Origin: Pseudomonas viridiflava
GTDB lineage: Bacteria; Pseudomonadota; Gammaproteobacteria; Pseudomonadales; Pseudomonadaceae
Assembly: GCF_900582625.1 (NCBI RefSeq)
Contig: NZ_UTIQ01000199.1
Coordinates: 434,001-498,000 of the forward strand
Direction: 5' to 3'
DNA length: 64,000 bases
Each line of letters begins with the position of its first letter. The stretch's first letter is position 1. A program made the translations under genes and the position numbers. The notes under the pieces were generated by a model. It was not told the DNA's origin and did not search any database. It saw nothing but the letters and a program-made list of their open reading frames with translations. Shown here piece by piece: positions 45,635 to 55,523 of the stretch.

Positions 45635-48100
45635 TCAATGAATGGCGGCGCGCGCAGAACGGTTCGCCACCGGTTTCGGCGGCTCTTGCGCGGAACTTGC
45701 CACCGCGGCATCGGCACGGCTGGCGGGTTGTTTTTGCGGCAACAGGAAGTACGCCAAGGCCGGCAGCAGAATTAGCGCGCCAACCATGTTCCAGACGAAC
45801 ATGAAGGCCAGCAGCACGCCCATGTCGGCCTGGAATTTGATGGGCGAAATCATCCAGGTGCCGACGCCGATCGCCAGGGTCACGCCGGTGAGCATCACCA
45901 CTTTGCCGGTGGACACCAGCGCCCGGTAATACGCCTCGGACAGGCTCGCGCCCTGGCGCAAATAGCCGAGCAGAATGCTCATCACATACAGCGCGTAGTC
46001 CACGCCAATGCCCACGCCCAGGGCAATTACCGGCAAGGTGGCGACCTTCACGCCAATGTTCAGCCCCACCATCAGCGCTTCGCATAGCAACGAGGTGAGC
46101 ATCAGCGGAATCACCGCGCACACCGTGGCGCGCCAGGAGCGGAAGGTGATCAGGCACAACACAATGACCGCGCCATACACCCAGAACAGCATTTCGCGGT
46201 TGGCTTGCCGGACCACGATATTGGTCGCTGCCTCGATACCGGCGTTGCCGGCTGCCAGCAAAAATTGCGCGTCGGCGGTGTTATTGGCGGCGGCGAATTG
46301 TTCGACGTGTTCCACCAGCCGCGTGAGGGTTTCGGCCTTGTGGTCGGTGAGGTAGGCATACAGCGTGAGCAAACTGCAGTCTTCGTTGTACAACCCGCGT
46401 GGGGCGCTGGCGGTGATCATGTTGAGCATCGCCTGGTTGTTTTGCAGCTCGTACCATTTCGGGCTGCCTTCGCTCAGGCCCACCAGCATGCGGCGGTTGA
46501 GCAGCGCCAGGGAGTTGGTGGAATCCACGCCTGGCAAGGCGCGCAATTGCCAGTCCAGGGCATCGACCTTGGCCAGAATGTCGTAACGCGCGCAGGCGCC
46601 CGGCGGGGTTTTCACCATCACCGCAAACAGGTCGCTGCTGGCGCCGTAATGGCGGGTCAGGTAGGCGTCGTCCTGGTTGTAACGGGAGTCGGCGCGCAGC
46701 TCCGGCGCGCCGGCATCGAGGTCGCCAATCTGCAAGTGCAGGCTGACCATGAAACCCAGCGCCGCAAGCGCCAGGCTGATGGCGATGCACAGGCTGGCCC
46801 AGCGCTTTTGCGTGAACAAATCGAGAAACCGCCAGAAGCCATGACGGCGCTGGCCGGCGCTTTCCGCTTGTTCGCTTTTCAGGCTGAGCTGCGCCGCCCT
46901 TGGGCTGACGCCGACATAGGAAAGCAGCACCGGCAGCAAGATCAGGTTGGTGAAAATCAGCACCGCCACGCCAATGCTGGCGATTACGGCGAGGTCCTGA
47001 ATCACCTGGATGTCGATGATCATCAGCACGGCAAAACCCACCGCGTCGCAGAGCAGCGCGGTGAGCCCGGCGAGGAACAGGCGGCGGAAGGTGAAACGCG
47101 CCGCCACCACGCGGTGCATGCCGCGGCCGATGTCTTGCATGATGCCGTTCATTTTCTGCGCGCCATGGCTCATGCCAATGGCAAACACCAGAAACGGCAC
47201 CAGTACCGAATACGGATCCAGCTGATAGCCGAGCAATGGCAGCAGGCCCATTTGCCAGACCACCGCCACCAGCGAACAGGCCACTACCAACAGCGTGCTG
47301 CGCACACAGCGGGTGTACCAGAACAGCACCACCGTGGTGATGAAAATGGCCACGGCAAAGAACAGCAGAATCTGCTTGAGGCCGGCGATCAGATCGCCGA
47401 CTTTTTTGGCGAAACCGGTAATGCGAATTTCGATACTGTCGCTCTGGAACTGTGTGCGCAGCGCCTCCAGTTGTTCGGAGAGCACGGCATAGTTCAGCGG
47501 CTTGCCATCGGCGCCGTTCGCCAGCAATGGCACGTAAATGATGCTCGAGCTTTGCTCGAAACCAACCAGCTGGCCGATCTCGTTCGACAGCTGCACGTTG
47601 CGCCGCAGCGCGTTCAGGCTGTCGGCGCTGCCATCGTAGTCATCGGGTATCACCGGGCCGCCGTCCAGGCCGTCTTCGGTCACCGCCACCCAGCGTGTGG
47701 CCGGTGTCCACAGCGACTTCATAAAGGCGCGGTCCACGCCCGGTAGCAGATAAATCTTGTCGCTCAGCGCCTGCAGGGTTTTCAGGTACTCGGCGTTGTA
47801 GATATCGCCCTGCTTATTCACCACGGCAATGCGCAGCGAGTTACCCAGGCCGGTCAGTTCTTTCTGGTGGTCGAGGTAGTTGGCGATGTACGGATGGTGG
47901 GTGGGAATCATCTTTTCAAAGCTGGCGTTCAGCTCGACGCGGGTGGATTGCCAACCCAGAAACACCGTGGTCAGCAGACACACCAGCAACACCCACAGGC
48001 GATGGTTGAACAGCGCGCGCTCCAGCACAGAGCCGGAACGCGGATTGAAATCCGCCAGTTCGCCAGACACGCCTGGCAAGGAAGCGTTAGGAGACTTCAT
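45635..48100 (-). CDS. RND-superfamily (MMPL-type) transporter
   Basis: Large inner-membrane protein of 821 residues with about 12 membrane segments: one near the N-terminus (LWVLLVCLLTTVFLG), a cluster at 230-380, a large periplasmic loop, and a second cluster at 600-790. The pattern follows the hydrophobe/HAE3-like RND group. ATG 48100 is four bases downstream of the YCF48 gene's stop. With DUF1302, DUF1329 and YCF48 proteins it forms an envelope set repeatedly found with hydrophobic-aromatic and steroid degradation genes, probably for uptake. Confidence 0.87.
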   Translation of the reverse strand: MKSPNASLPGVSGELADFNPRSGSVLERALFNHRLWVLLVCLLTTVFLGWQSTRVELNASFEKMIPTHHPYIANYLDHQKELTGLGNSLRIAVVNKQGDIYNAEYLKTLQALSDKIYLLPGVDRAFMKSLWTPATRWVAVTEDGLDGGPVIPDDYDGSADSLNALRRNVQLSNEIGQLVGFEQSSSIIYVPLLANGADGKPLNYAVLSEQLEALRTQFQSDSIEIRITGFAKKVGDLIAGLKQILLFFAVAIFITTVVLFWYTRCVRSTLLVVACSLVAVVWQMGLLPLLGYQLDPYSVLVPFLVFAIGMSHGAQKMNGIMQDIGRGMHRVVAARFTFRRLFLAGLTALLCDAVGFAVLMIIDIQVIQDLAVIASIGVAVLIFTNLILLPVLLSYVGVSPRAAQLSLKSEQAESAGQRRHGFWRFLDLFTQKRWASLCIAISLALAALGFMVSLHLQIGDLDAGAPELRADSRYNQDDAYLTRHYGASSDLFAVMVKTPPGACARYDILAKVDALDWQLRALPGVDSTNSLALLNRRMLVGLSEGSPKWYELQNNQAMLNMITASAPRGLYNEDCSLLTLYAYLTDHKAETLTRLVEHVEQFAAANNTADAQFLLAAGNAGIEAATNIVVRQANREMLFWVYGAVIVLCLITFRSWRATVCAVIPLMLTSLLCEALMVGLNIGVKVATLPVIALGVGIGVDYALYVMSILLGYLRQGASLSEAYYRALVSTGKVVMLTGVTLAIGVGTWMISPIKFQADMGVLLAFMFVWNMVGALILLPALAYFLLPQKQPASRADAAVASSAQEPPKPVANRSARAAIH

Positions 48101-48104
48101 AACC

Positions 48105-49205
48105 TCACTCCGATACAGCGAGGGCCGGTTGCGGTACGCGCAACAAGCCAGTGAAACCAGCCACCACCACGCTGCCATCGGCTGCCTGGATGACGCTGGA
48201 AACGGGTTTGCCCAAGGGCTTGGTAAACGGCACCAAGGCCGCGCCGTTGCCAACGGTGCGAAACAGCCCGCCGGCCTGATTGGCCAGCAGCACCTGGCCG
48301 TCGGCCAGGGCGGTGGCGTCGCTGAAGGACACCGGCATGGGCACGGGCAGTGGCTGGAAGCTGTCGCCGGCATCGGTGCTGATAAAGGCGTTGCCCTTCA
48401 GCCCGCCCACCAGCAGCGCCCCGTCGGCGCGGGTTTGCAGGGTGAAGAACGTGCCGGCATAGGGACTTTCCAGCTGCTGAAACGAAGCGCCGTCATCGCT
48501 GGACCGGGCCAGAAAACCCTGCTCGCCAGCGAGGAACCACTGACTGCCCTGACGGCCGATGGCGTACAGGTGCATGCCGGTGGGGTTGTCGATGTGGCCC
48601 ACCCGTGAACGCCAGGTGGCGCCACCGTCGAGGGTTTCCAGTACCAGGCCGTACGCGCCGACAATCAGGCCGCGTTTGGCATCTACAAAGTGCAGGGCCA
48701 GAAACGGTTTGTCCGGGCCATCTGCAACCAGCCGCTCGGCGCTTTGCACGCGCGCTTCGGCATCGCCGGCATCCGCGGCCTGGGCCAACTCGGCCTTGGC
48801 CGCGTCCAGTTCCAGTTGCGCTGCGCGCACGCCGTCCAGTTGCTTCGTCCAGTGTTCGCCACCGTCTGCCGTGGCGAGCACCACGCCGGCATGGCCAACG
48901 GCCCAACCGTGTTGGCCATCGACAAACTGCACCGCACTGAGGCTGACCGACACCGGCACCGAGGCCTGGCGCCACTGTTGACCGTTGTCATCTGAGAGCA
49001 GCACCAGACCGCGCTCGCCCACCGCCACCAGCCGGTCGCCGGCGCGCGCCAGGTCAATGACCACGGCTTTCTGTTCTGCCGCCACGTGCATGGCTGGCGT
49101 GGCCAAGGCGCTACCGACTGCTACGCCATCGGCGTGGCTGAACGCAGCGGCCAGCGGCAATAGCGCCGCCATGCACACGCGCCCCACCTGACAGATTCTG
49201 TTCAT
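48105..49205 (-). CDS. YCF48/BNR-type beta-propeller protein, exported
   Basis: Protein of 366 residues. The signal peptide ends near AAAFSHA. Repeats of the form VGERGLVLLSDDNGQQW, VGHAGVVLATADGGEHW and VGAYGLVLETLDGGATW mark the YCF48/Asp-box propeller. It is periplasmic by prediction and probably works with the RND transporter immediately downstream. Confidence 0.87.
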   Translation of the reverse strand: MNRICQVGRVCMAALLPLAAAFSHADGVAVGSALATPAMHVAAEQKAVVIDLARAGDRLVAVGERGLVLLSDDNGQQWRQASVPVSVSLSAVQFVDGQHGWAVGHAGVVLATADGGEHWTKQLDGVRAAQLELDAAKAELAQAADAGDAEARVQSAERLVADGPDKPFLALHFVDAKRGLIVGAYGLVLETLDGGATWRSRVGHIDNPTGMHLYAIGRQGSQWFLAGEQGFLARSSDDGASFQQLESPYAGTFFTLQTRADGALLVGGLKGNAFISTDAGDSFQPLPVPMPVSFSDATALADGQVLLANQAGGLFRTVGNGAALVPFTKPLGKPVSSVIQAADGSVVVAGFTGLLRVPQPALAVSE

Positions 49206-49272
49206 GCCCTGCCCCTTCAATTCGAAAAAAAGCCGGTGGACCGCAGGCGATCCACCGCAAAACCACGCGTTG

Positions 49273-50661
49273 TTACCGCACGCCCGCGCCAGCCATGGCC
49301 GCTGGCGAGAACTCGGATGCTTTGTAGCGATCGACGATGCCGTATTGCTCGGCCAGGCCGGTGTAGAGGTTTTGGACAAACCAGGCGCCGGAGGTCAGGT
49401 CGTAGAAGCCGGACGACAATTGCGCCTGGGCAGGCAGGTCAGGCAGCACGGCCGGCAGCGACCACAAGGTTTTCGCCAGTTGGCCATTGGCATCCCAGCG
49501 GTCGCCCAGCATGGCTTGCCAGGTGTCTTCGTCGAGGTAGTAACGGCCCTTCGGCAACTGGTGGCGTTTGCCCGGAGCCAGTTCGGCTTCCACGACCCAT
49601 ACGCGATGCTTTTCCCAGCGCACGTAGTCGGGGTTTAGGTGATGGGCCAGGAACAGGTCTTCAGGCTTGGCGGCGGCCTGCACCTTGTTGGTGTTGTACG
49701 GGATGTACATCTCCTGCTTGCCCACCAGCTTCCAGTTGAAACGGTCCATGCGGCCCTGGAACACGCTGAGTTCGTCAAACGACATCACCCCGGCGGTGGC
49801 CGGCGTTGGCGTGTCGCAGCAGGCATTGGGCAGCTTGCGCACTCGGCGCTGGCCGCTCAGGTAAACGTGGGCTTGGGATTTGTCGCCGTTGATATTGGTA
49901 CGGCCCATGATCTGCTCGCCGGCACGAATGGGCGGGCCGACGTTGAGCAAGCGGAACAGCCAGTAGTCACCGGCGAAGGTTTCCGGCGAACCGTCCTGGT
50001 AGTAGTAGGGCATTTCCTGAATGGCCGTGCCGTCGGTCGTCAGCACCTGGTTGCCGTCAGCGGTCATCAGGTAGTGGCGAAAGTGCATGGCAATGGAGGT
50101 GCCGCGCCAGTTGAGGATGTGGTTCCACATGGCCTCGGCACCGTTTTGCGGAACCGGAAACGGAATGCCGCCAAACGCGCCTTCGGGCACCGGCCCGGCG
50201 CTGCTTTCCACCAGCTTGGCGCGGGTGGCGTTCTTCAGGGTGTTGTCGTACACCCACTGCGGCGCGGCAGCCGAGCGACGGGTTGGGTACACGTCGATGC
50301 GGTAGGTTTCAGGGAAACGCTTGAACATTTCCTTGGTGCCATCGGTGAGCTGACCGGCGTACTGCGCCAGGTTTTTCGAGGTGATGCTGAACAGCGGTTT
50401 GTCTGCTGCAAAAGGATCGGAACGCTTGCCGCCGGGCTTATAAGCCGGGTCCACTTTGGTGTAGCCGCCATCCCAAGCCGGAATGCTGCCGTCGGCGTTG
50501 CCGGCGCGTTCGGCACCCAACGGCGTCAGGGTGGTGCCGAGCTTGGCCGCGTCTTCGGCGGAGGCGGCGAGCAGCGGCTGGCTGTTCAGGGCCAGGGTGC
50601 CGAGCACGGCAAAACACAGGGCTTTGAGCGTGAAGGCTGGTGTTTTTATCAGCGATGTCAT
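49273..50661 (-). CDS. DUF1329-family exported protein
   Basis: Protein of 462 residues with a signal peptide (LGTLALNSQPLLA). The family segments AKLGTTLTPLGAERAGNADG and IPAWDGGYTK near the N-terminus are characteristic of DUF1329. These LolA-fold-like proteins of unknown function regularly pair with DUF1302 outer-membrane proteins. The gene follows DUF1302 by 12 bp. Confidence 0.88.
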   Translation of the reverse strand: MTSLIKTPAFTLKALCFAVLGTLALNSQPLLAASAEDAAKLGTTLTPLGAERAGNADGSIPAWDGGYTKVDPAYKPGGKRSDPFAADKPLFSITSKNLAQYAGQLTDGTKEMFKRFPETYRIDVYPTRRSAAAPQWVYDNTLKNATRAKLVESSAGPVPEGAFGGIPFPVPQNGAEAMWNHILNWRGTSIAMHFRHYLMTADGNQVLTTDGTAIQEMPYYYQDGSPETFAGDYWLFRLLNVGPPIRAGEQIMGRTNINGDKSQAHVYLSGQRRVRKLPNACCDTPTPATAGVMSFDELSVFQGRMDRFNWKLVGKQEMYIPYNTNKVQAAAKPEDLFLAHHLNPDYVRWEKHRVWVVEAELAPGKRHQLPKGRYYLDEDTWQAMLGDRWDANGQLAKTLWSLPAVLPDLPAQAQLSSGFYDLTSGAWFVQNLYTGLAEQYGIVDRYKASEFSPAAMAGAGVR

Positions 50662-50673
50662 GGGCAGGTCCTG

Positions 50674-52386
50674 TTAGAACGTGGTCTTGACGGAGAAGGC
50701 CAGGTAATCCCGGTCTTTCAACGATTGCTTGAAGTTGAACTGGCTCTGGGCGTCGAGGTTGGTGTCGTCGGCCCCGTAGAAATGGGTGTACGTAAGCCCG
50801 GCGGTCACACGGTCCAGGTAGGTGGCGGTGATGCCGATGTTCATGTCGCCACCACGGTTGGGGCCGAACGAGCTGACCACCGCCGACTTGCCCAGCGGGA
50901 AGTAGCTCAAGCCGACGGGAATCGAGATATCCACGCCGGAGAACAACTGGCGGTAAGTCGGCGTGTACACCACCTTGAAACCCAGGCCGTCGTCGGTGGC
51001 GTCCGGGTCGAGCGCGGCGCGGTTTTTAGTGACGCTGAGCAGGCGATTCCAAGCGATCTCACCGACAAAGCTCGACTCACGCGCAACGAAGTTCGGGCCG
51101 AACGAGGCCAGCACGTTGAGGTTGATATGGGCGGTGCGGCCAACGGCATACTGGGCGTCGTCATCGTTGTCGGCTTCCACGCCCGGCAGAATCGTGACGC
51201 CGTTGGACACCAGCGGCATGTTCCAGCGCAGCGAGGCTTCGCCGGCAAAGCTGTACTCGTCCACGGTGGTTGAGAAGCTGGCGCCCAGCGCGCGAATTTC
51301 CTCCGGGTACACCCAGTAGAACTCGCCGATCTTGCCACTGGCGAAATCCGGCGTACCGGTACCGGGCTTGAGGTAGAGCTTGGGCGTTTTATCGTGGTAC
51401 TGAATCGCGTACAGGCCGTAGTCGACGGTTTCGGCGCTGTATTTCAGCTGCAAGCCGCCCTGCCCCGAGTCTTTCGCGTCTTTGTCCTTGCCGTGATAAA
51501 ACGCCGCCGGGCTGTCCGGGTTGCCGCCGAGAAATGCCGGGAATGGCGCGCCGACCACGAGGCGTTCGTTGCCTTCACCGAGGATGTCGCTGGTGGAGAA
51601 GTAACTGCCTGAAGCTGGCAGCCGGGTTTCTTCCCATTGCAGTTGGTAAAAGGCGCCTACCGACAACTCATCGGTGAGCTGATAAGTGCCGGACAACTGA
51701 TTGACCGGCCGGGTGATTTCTTTGAATTGGGTGTTAGGCACCGACTGCGCTTTCACCACATCAACCGGCGCCATGCCACCGGCGATGCCATTGGCGCCGA
51801 AGAACAGGCTTTCGCCCCAGATCAGGCCGTGGCGCCCCGCGCGCAGCGACAGCGAGCGGTCGGCCAGGTCGCCGTTCCAGTACACGAAGGCATCCAGCAA
51901 TTCGCCATCGCCGCCGTGCAGGTGGCGGGTGTCGTCGGTGAATTCGTCGTACGCCACCGAGCGCTGATTGCTGCGAGCCGGGTTGTCGTTGTCGTTGCTG
52001 CCCTGGTACTCCGTGTCGTACCACGCCGCGCCGCTTAGGCGAGCGCCGACGTTTTGATACGACATATCCAGTTCGGAGAGGATGTCCAGGCGGTTGGAGA
52101 TCAAGCCTTTTTCAAAATTGCGATCGCCATCGTCCTGGTTGCGGGCAACCGTGCTCTCGCTGAGCTTGTGGCTCGGGTCTTGAGTTCGCCAGGCGGCGCT
52201 GTATTTCGCGGTGTTGTCCCAGCGCAGACTGAAATCGCTGCTGCCGGTATCCACTTGAAAGGCATGGGCCGCGCCGCTGCACAGCACCAGGGCGGCAGCG
52301 AGACTTCGGGTAAGCAAACTCGGTGTAAAGGGTGCAGACATGCAGACCGAGCGGCGCGCGAGCACCGCAGTCGAGGACCTAACCAT
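50674..52386 (-). CDS. DUF1302-family outer-membrane protein
   Basis: Protein of 570 residues; the signal peptide ends near CSGAAHAFQ. The mature part opens DTGSSDFSLRWDNTAKYSAAWR and is rich in beta strands, ending in FSVKTTF with a C-terminal phenylalanine. It is probably a porin-like channel for bulky aromatic compounds. ATG 52386 is preferred because AAGAGG lies nine bases before it, although MSAPFTP at 52341 begins a shorter signal peptide. Confidence 0.87.
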   Translation of the reverse strand: MVRSSTAVLARRSVCMSAPFTPSLLTRSLAAALVLCSGAAHAFQVDTGSSDFSLRWDNTAKYSAAWRTQDPSHKLSESTVARNQDDGDRNFEKGLISNRLDILSELDMSYQNVGARLSGAAWYDTEYQGSNDNDNPARSNQRSVAYDEFTDDTRHLHGGDGELLDAFVYWNGDLADRSLSLRAGRHGLIWGESLFFGANGIAGGMAPVDVVKAQSVPNTQFKEITRPVNQLSGTYQLTDELSVGAFYQLQWEETRLPASGSYFSTSDILGEGNERLVVGAPFPAFLGGNPDSPAAFYHGKDKDAKDSGQGGLQLKYSAETVDYGLYAIQYHDKTPKLYLKPGTGTPDFASGKIGEFYWVYPEEIRALGASFSTTVDEYSFAGEASLRWNMPLVSNGVTILPGVEADNDDDAQYAVGRTAHINLNVLASFGPNFVARESSFVGEIAWNRLLSVTKNRAALDPDATDDGLGFKVVYTPTYRQLFSGVDISIPVGLSYFPLGKSAVVSSFGPNRGGDMNIGITATYLDRVTAGLTYTHFYGADDTNLDAQSQFNFKQSLKDRDYLAFSVKTTF

Positions 52387-52474
52387 CGCGTTAACCTCTT
52401 GTTTTTGTTTTGGTGTGGTAACTGCTGCTGTTGGTACATGCCGCGAACGCCCGACGGGCATTCGCGGGGTGAAA

Positions 52475-53608
52475 TCAGATGGGCTCGGCCGTCAGCGCGA
52501 GCATTTGCTTGACCAGTCCGATGCGGTCGAACTCGCGGTCGTGCTGCATCTCTTTGTCGCCGGCCAGCACCGACTTCTCGCTGATGTATTTGCAGCGCTC
52601 GAAGCGACGTTGCATAAAGCGCTGCAACTGCTCTTCAACGCTGCCACCGGCGGTGAGTTCTTCACCAAGCACCACGGCATCTTCGATCGCCATGCCGGCA
52701 CCCTGGCCCAGGTGCGGCGTGGTGGCGTGGGCGGCGTCGCCAATAATCAGCACGCGGCCGCGGTACCAAGGCTCGTCGACAAACACCACTTCCATAGGCT
52801 TGTAAACCACCTGGCTGCTGTCGGTGATTTGCTCGCGCAGCTCACCCACCAGCCCGGTAAAACCTTGCATCCGCTCGCGCATTTTTTCGGCGAGGGTGGC
52901 GGTGTCCATCCACGGGTTGTTCGGTTCGTGCGAGGTGAGAAACAGGTACATCAGATCGCCGGCCAGGGGCACCAAGCCGGCATTGCCGTCGGCGCTCTGG
53001 AAGTTGGCCAAGTGATCGATTTGCTCAGCGCGGGGGAAGTTGTAGCGCCATACCGACTGCCCGGTGAAACGCGGCGTGTAGGTGTCGCCAAACAGCAGGC
53101 TGCGCACTTTCGAATAGAGGCCATCGGCGCCGACCACCAGGTCGTAGTCGCCGCTGCTGCCGTCGGTGAACAGCACGTTGACGCTGTCGGCGTGCTCGGT
53201 AAGGGTTTCAACGCTCAGGCCCAAGCGCACGGCAGCGCCCAGTTCCATCGCGGTTTCGCTCAGCACCTTGTGCAACGCCAGGCGTGAGATGCCGACGTTG
53301 GCGGGATACTCCGGCCCGGCCAGACGCTGGCCTGGAATGCGTGCGAGCAGTTGCCCGGCTGGGCCATAAATGGCGACGTCTTCGAAGGCGTAGGCGGCGT
53401 CGAGGTAACCGTCGAGTACGCCCAGCTTGGCCATCTCGCGCACTACGTTGCTTTGCTGAATGATGCCGACGCCGTACACGGTCCATTCGGCTTTCAGCTC
53501 GATCAGGTCAACCGCAATGCCCTTACGCCGTAGTGCGATGGCGGCGCACAACCCACCAATACCACCGCCCACCACCAAGACTTTTTTAACCGCGTTGACT
53601 GCATTCAT
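52475..53608 (-). CDS. FAD-dependent aromatic monooxygenase (group A hydroxylase)
   Basis: Flavoprotein hydroxylase of 377 residues. The three family motifs are present: VLVVGGGIGGLCAA (GxGxxG), DLVVGADGLYSKVR (DG) and RVLIIGDAAHATTPHLGQG (GD). It hydroxylates phenolic rings with NAD(P)H and O2. The expected role is ring hydroxylation that creates the catechol cut by the extradiol enzyme, as FdeE does for naringenin in the similar fde locus. A 42-bp operator copy lies 88 bp upstream, so it begins its own transcript reaching the envelope genes. An in-frame GTG at 53620 is a less likely start. Confidence 0.88.
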   Translation of the reverse strand: MNAVNAVKKVLVVGGGIGGLCAAIALRRKGIAVDLIELKAEWTVYGVGIIQQSNVVREMAKLGVLDGYLDAAYAFEDVAIYGPAGQLLARIPGQRLAGPEYPANVGISRLALHKVLSETAMELGAAVRLGLSVETLTEHADSVNVLFTDGSSGDYDLVVGADGLYSKVRSLLFGDTYTPRFTGQSVWRYNFPRAEQIDHLANFQSADGNAGLVPLAGDLMYLFLTSHEPNNPWMDTATLAEKMRERMQGFTGLVGELREQITDSSQVVYKPMEVVFVDEPWYRGRVLIIGDAAHATTPHLGQGAGMAIEDAVVLGEELTAGGSVEEQLQRFMQRRFERCKYISEKSVLAGDKEMQHDREFDRIGLVKQMLALTAEPI

Positions 53609-53951
53609 GGCATGTCTCACTTCTTATTTTTGTTCGCCGAACGGCGCACGCGCCGCTTCGTTGTGGGCCACTTTCCCGGCAAAGCAGGAAGATGACTAAT
53701 CGCTTATAGGGATGGGATGTATCGCGTGGGGAGATACGTCCCGAACAAACTCAACGGCTCTGCACCGCTCTCCCAAAACAAACTCAACGGCTCTGCACCC
53801 CTCTCCCGCTCGCGGGAGAGGGGCCGGGGGTGAGGGCAACTGCGCGCACAATCAAACGCCCAATCCAACACCGCTCCCCTCACCCTAACCCTCTCCCCAA
53901 AGGGGCGAGGGGACTGGATTTGTGTGTCGCCTTCTAGCAGCGGAGAGGGGA
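53609..53951. other. Intergenic region with operator copy and palindromic repeats
   Basis: This 343-bp gap contains the operator at 53696-53737. Next come direct repeats of AACAAACTCAACGGCTCTGC (near 53744 and 53777), then a hairpin-rich stretch (CTCTCCCGCTCGCGGGAGAG and CCCTCTCCCCAAAGGGG) typical of intergenic Pseudomonas repeats. It separates the ferredoxin gene from the monooxygenase. Confidence 0.6.
53696..53737 (+). promoter_or_regulatory. 42-bp operator copy B, upstream of the monooxygenase operon
   Basis: Aligns without gaps to the copies at 55352-55393 and 56902-56943. Shared blocks are AATCG, GGGATG, GA, TATCG and GATAC. The TATCG...GATAC half carries a LysR-type T-N11-A dyad in the other copies. 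Its near end is 88 bp from the monooxygenase ATG, in the same orientation relative to the gene as the others. Confidence 0.75.
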
Positions 53952-54299
53952 CTAGAAATGTGGCGCTTCGAGAACCAACCACCCTTCTTCTTCCCGCCAC
54001 GCCACCGCCTGCAACCGCTCCCCCAAACACGGCCCGTACACACACTCCCCCGTCGCCGGAAGAAACTGCGCGCCGTGGGCGTAGCACATGATCAGTTGGC
54101 CATCGGCCGACATGAATCGGTCCTTGCGGTATTCCAGGCGTACGTCCAAGTGCGGGCAGCTGTTGCGGTACATGCGAATTTCACCGTTGTGGCGCAGCAC
54201 AAAGAGGCTGTCTTTGCCGCGCTGCTCGGGGTCGAAACCCCGGGCCTGGCCTTCGGCAATGTCCTCGCTGCGGCACAGGGCAATTTCACCTGCGGCCAC
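53952..54299 (-). CDS. Rieske [2Fe-2S] ferredoxin
   Basis: Small Rieske protein of 115 residues. Cluster ligands are in CPHLDVRLEY (C-x-H) and CYAHGAQF (C-x2-H), and later GPCLGERLQAV fits the fold. It starts at a GTG three bases after the extradiol gene's stop, so the two are coupled. It probably donates electrons to, or keeps reduced, an oxygenase of the locus, for example the iron of the extradiol enzyme. Confidence 0.88.
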   Translation of the reverse strand: MAAGEIALCRSEDIAEGQARGFDPEQRGKDSLFVLRHNGEIRMYRNSCPHLDVRLEYRKDRFMSADGQLIMCYAHGAQFLPATGECVYGPCLGERLQAVAWREEEGWLVLEAPHF

Positions 54300-54302
54300 C
54301 GC

Positions 54303-55244
54303 TTAGCCCTGCTTGGGTGGCGGACCACCCGGCGCCCATTTCTCTTTCGAGGTGAACAGGAACAGCTGCGAGTTATCGGCGGTCAGCGGCGCAACGCGGG
54401 CTTCCCAGGCGTCGTCGTGCTTGTCCATGTCGGCGTCGTATTCAATGTGGCAACCCAGCGGGCTGTTGAAGTACCAGAACCAGTTGGAGCCAAACAGGTG
54501 ACGACCCGGGCCCCAGAAACTGGTCCAGCCTTTCTGCTCAAAACGTCGGCCAGCCAACAGCACTTCGGTGCCGCTGCCCATGTGGAAGGTGAAGTGCTCG
54601 CAGCCTTTCATGTGTGGCGGGGTCTGGATCATGAACAGGCAGTGGTGATCGTCCGAGCCTGCCGGGCGCATAAACGGGCCGGCGCCGACAAAGGTGTCGG
54701 TGGTTTTAAAGCCCAGGCGGTTGGCATAGAACGCCTCGCCTTTGGCCGCGTCTGGCACGAAATAGACCACGTGCGACAAAGTGCGCGGCACGGCGGCCAT
54801 GTCGAGGGTGATGCCCGGTTGGTTCAGCGGGCGCTGCGGCTCATGGCCGGGAGCGTTGCTGAGATCTGCCGGTGCGGTGAAGGCTTTGCGCACGGTGAGC
54901 TGGAAGCCGATGGCGAAACCGAGGTCGTCGACACTGTGCAGCACGCCCTGCTCGTCGCGGGTTACCAGGCGGTCGCGACCCAGTTCGTCTTCGATGGCAT
55001 CGAGGTCGGCGGCGCTGGCCACGCCATAAATGGTTTCGCGAATGGACGGAGCCGGGCCGATGGCGGCTGGCAGGGTTGGGTCGTCGGCGCGGCGAATGAC
55101 GACGGCGGTGCCGTCCAACGCCTCAAAGCGCCCGCCGTTGGCGTCAACGCCCACAGGGTGCAGGCCGTAGTCACGCAGGCAATCGGTACAGGCTTGGATG
55201 TCATCGACACCAAAGATCAGGGCGTCAAGGCCAATGATGTTCAT
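54303..55244 (-). CDS. Extradiol ring-cleavage dioxygenase, VOC type
   Basis: Two-domain vicinal-oxygen-chelate dioxygenase of 313 residues. Fe(II) ligands fit the 2-His-1-Glu set in LSHVVYFV, EHFTFHM and GCHIEYDADMD. It cleaves a catechol-type ring next to the two hydroxyls. The ATG at 55244 is used because the open frame beyond it reaches into the divergent LysR gene. The operator copy at 55352-55393 controls it together with, or divergently from, the LysR regulator. Its position recalls FdeC of the flavonoid cluster. Confidence 0.88.
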   Translation of the reverse strand: MNIIGLDALIFGVDDIQACTDCLRDYGLHPVGVDANGGRFEALDGTAVVIRRADDPTLPAAIGPAPSIRETIYGVASAADLDAIEDELGRDRLVTRDEQGVLHSVDDLGFAIGFQLTVRKAFTAPADLSNAPGHEPQRPLNQPGITLDMAAVPRTLSHVVYFVPDAAKGEAFYANRLGFKTTDTFVGAGPFMRPAGSDDHHCLFMIQTPPHMKGCEHFTFHMGSGTEVLLAGRRFEQKGWTSFWGPGRHLFGSNWFWYFNSPLGCHIEYDADMDKHDDAWEARVAPLTADNSQLFLFTSKEKWAPGGPPPKQG

Positions 55245-55351
55245 GGCTACCACTCCATTGAAATTATGATCCGGCGCGAGGAGAACGACGCCGGTGGTGG
55301 TGTCGGTCACGGCCGACTGCGGCGAACTGTGCCGTCGGCGTGGGCAGCTGA

Positions 55352-55393
55352 CTAATCGCGAGTTGGGATGTGACCTATCGGCAATCGCGATAC
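55352..55393 (+). promoter_or_regulatory. 42-bp operator copy A, between LysR and extradiol genes
   Basis: Contains the perfect dyad TATCG-N7-CGATA (55376-55392), a LysR-type T-N11-A box, plus a repeated AATCGCGA at 55354 and 55383. It lies 107 bp from the extradiol start and about 130 bp from the LysR start. The other copies are at 53696-53737 and 56902-56943; 26 of 42 positions agree in all three. Confidence 0.8.
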
Positions 55394-55523
55394 CAGCGCG
55401 CACACCCATAGCGCCTGGCGGATAGCCGAGAACGGAGCAGGAGAATTCCGAGGCAGGGTTGACGAAGCGATGGTTTGACTCGAATGTATCGCCAAAATAA
55501 ATACAAGAACGAGATTGACCGCC

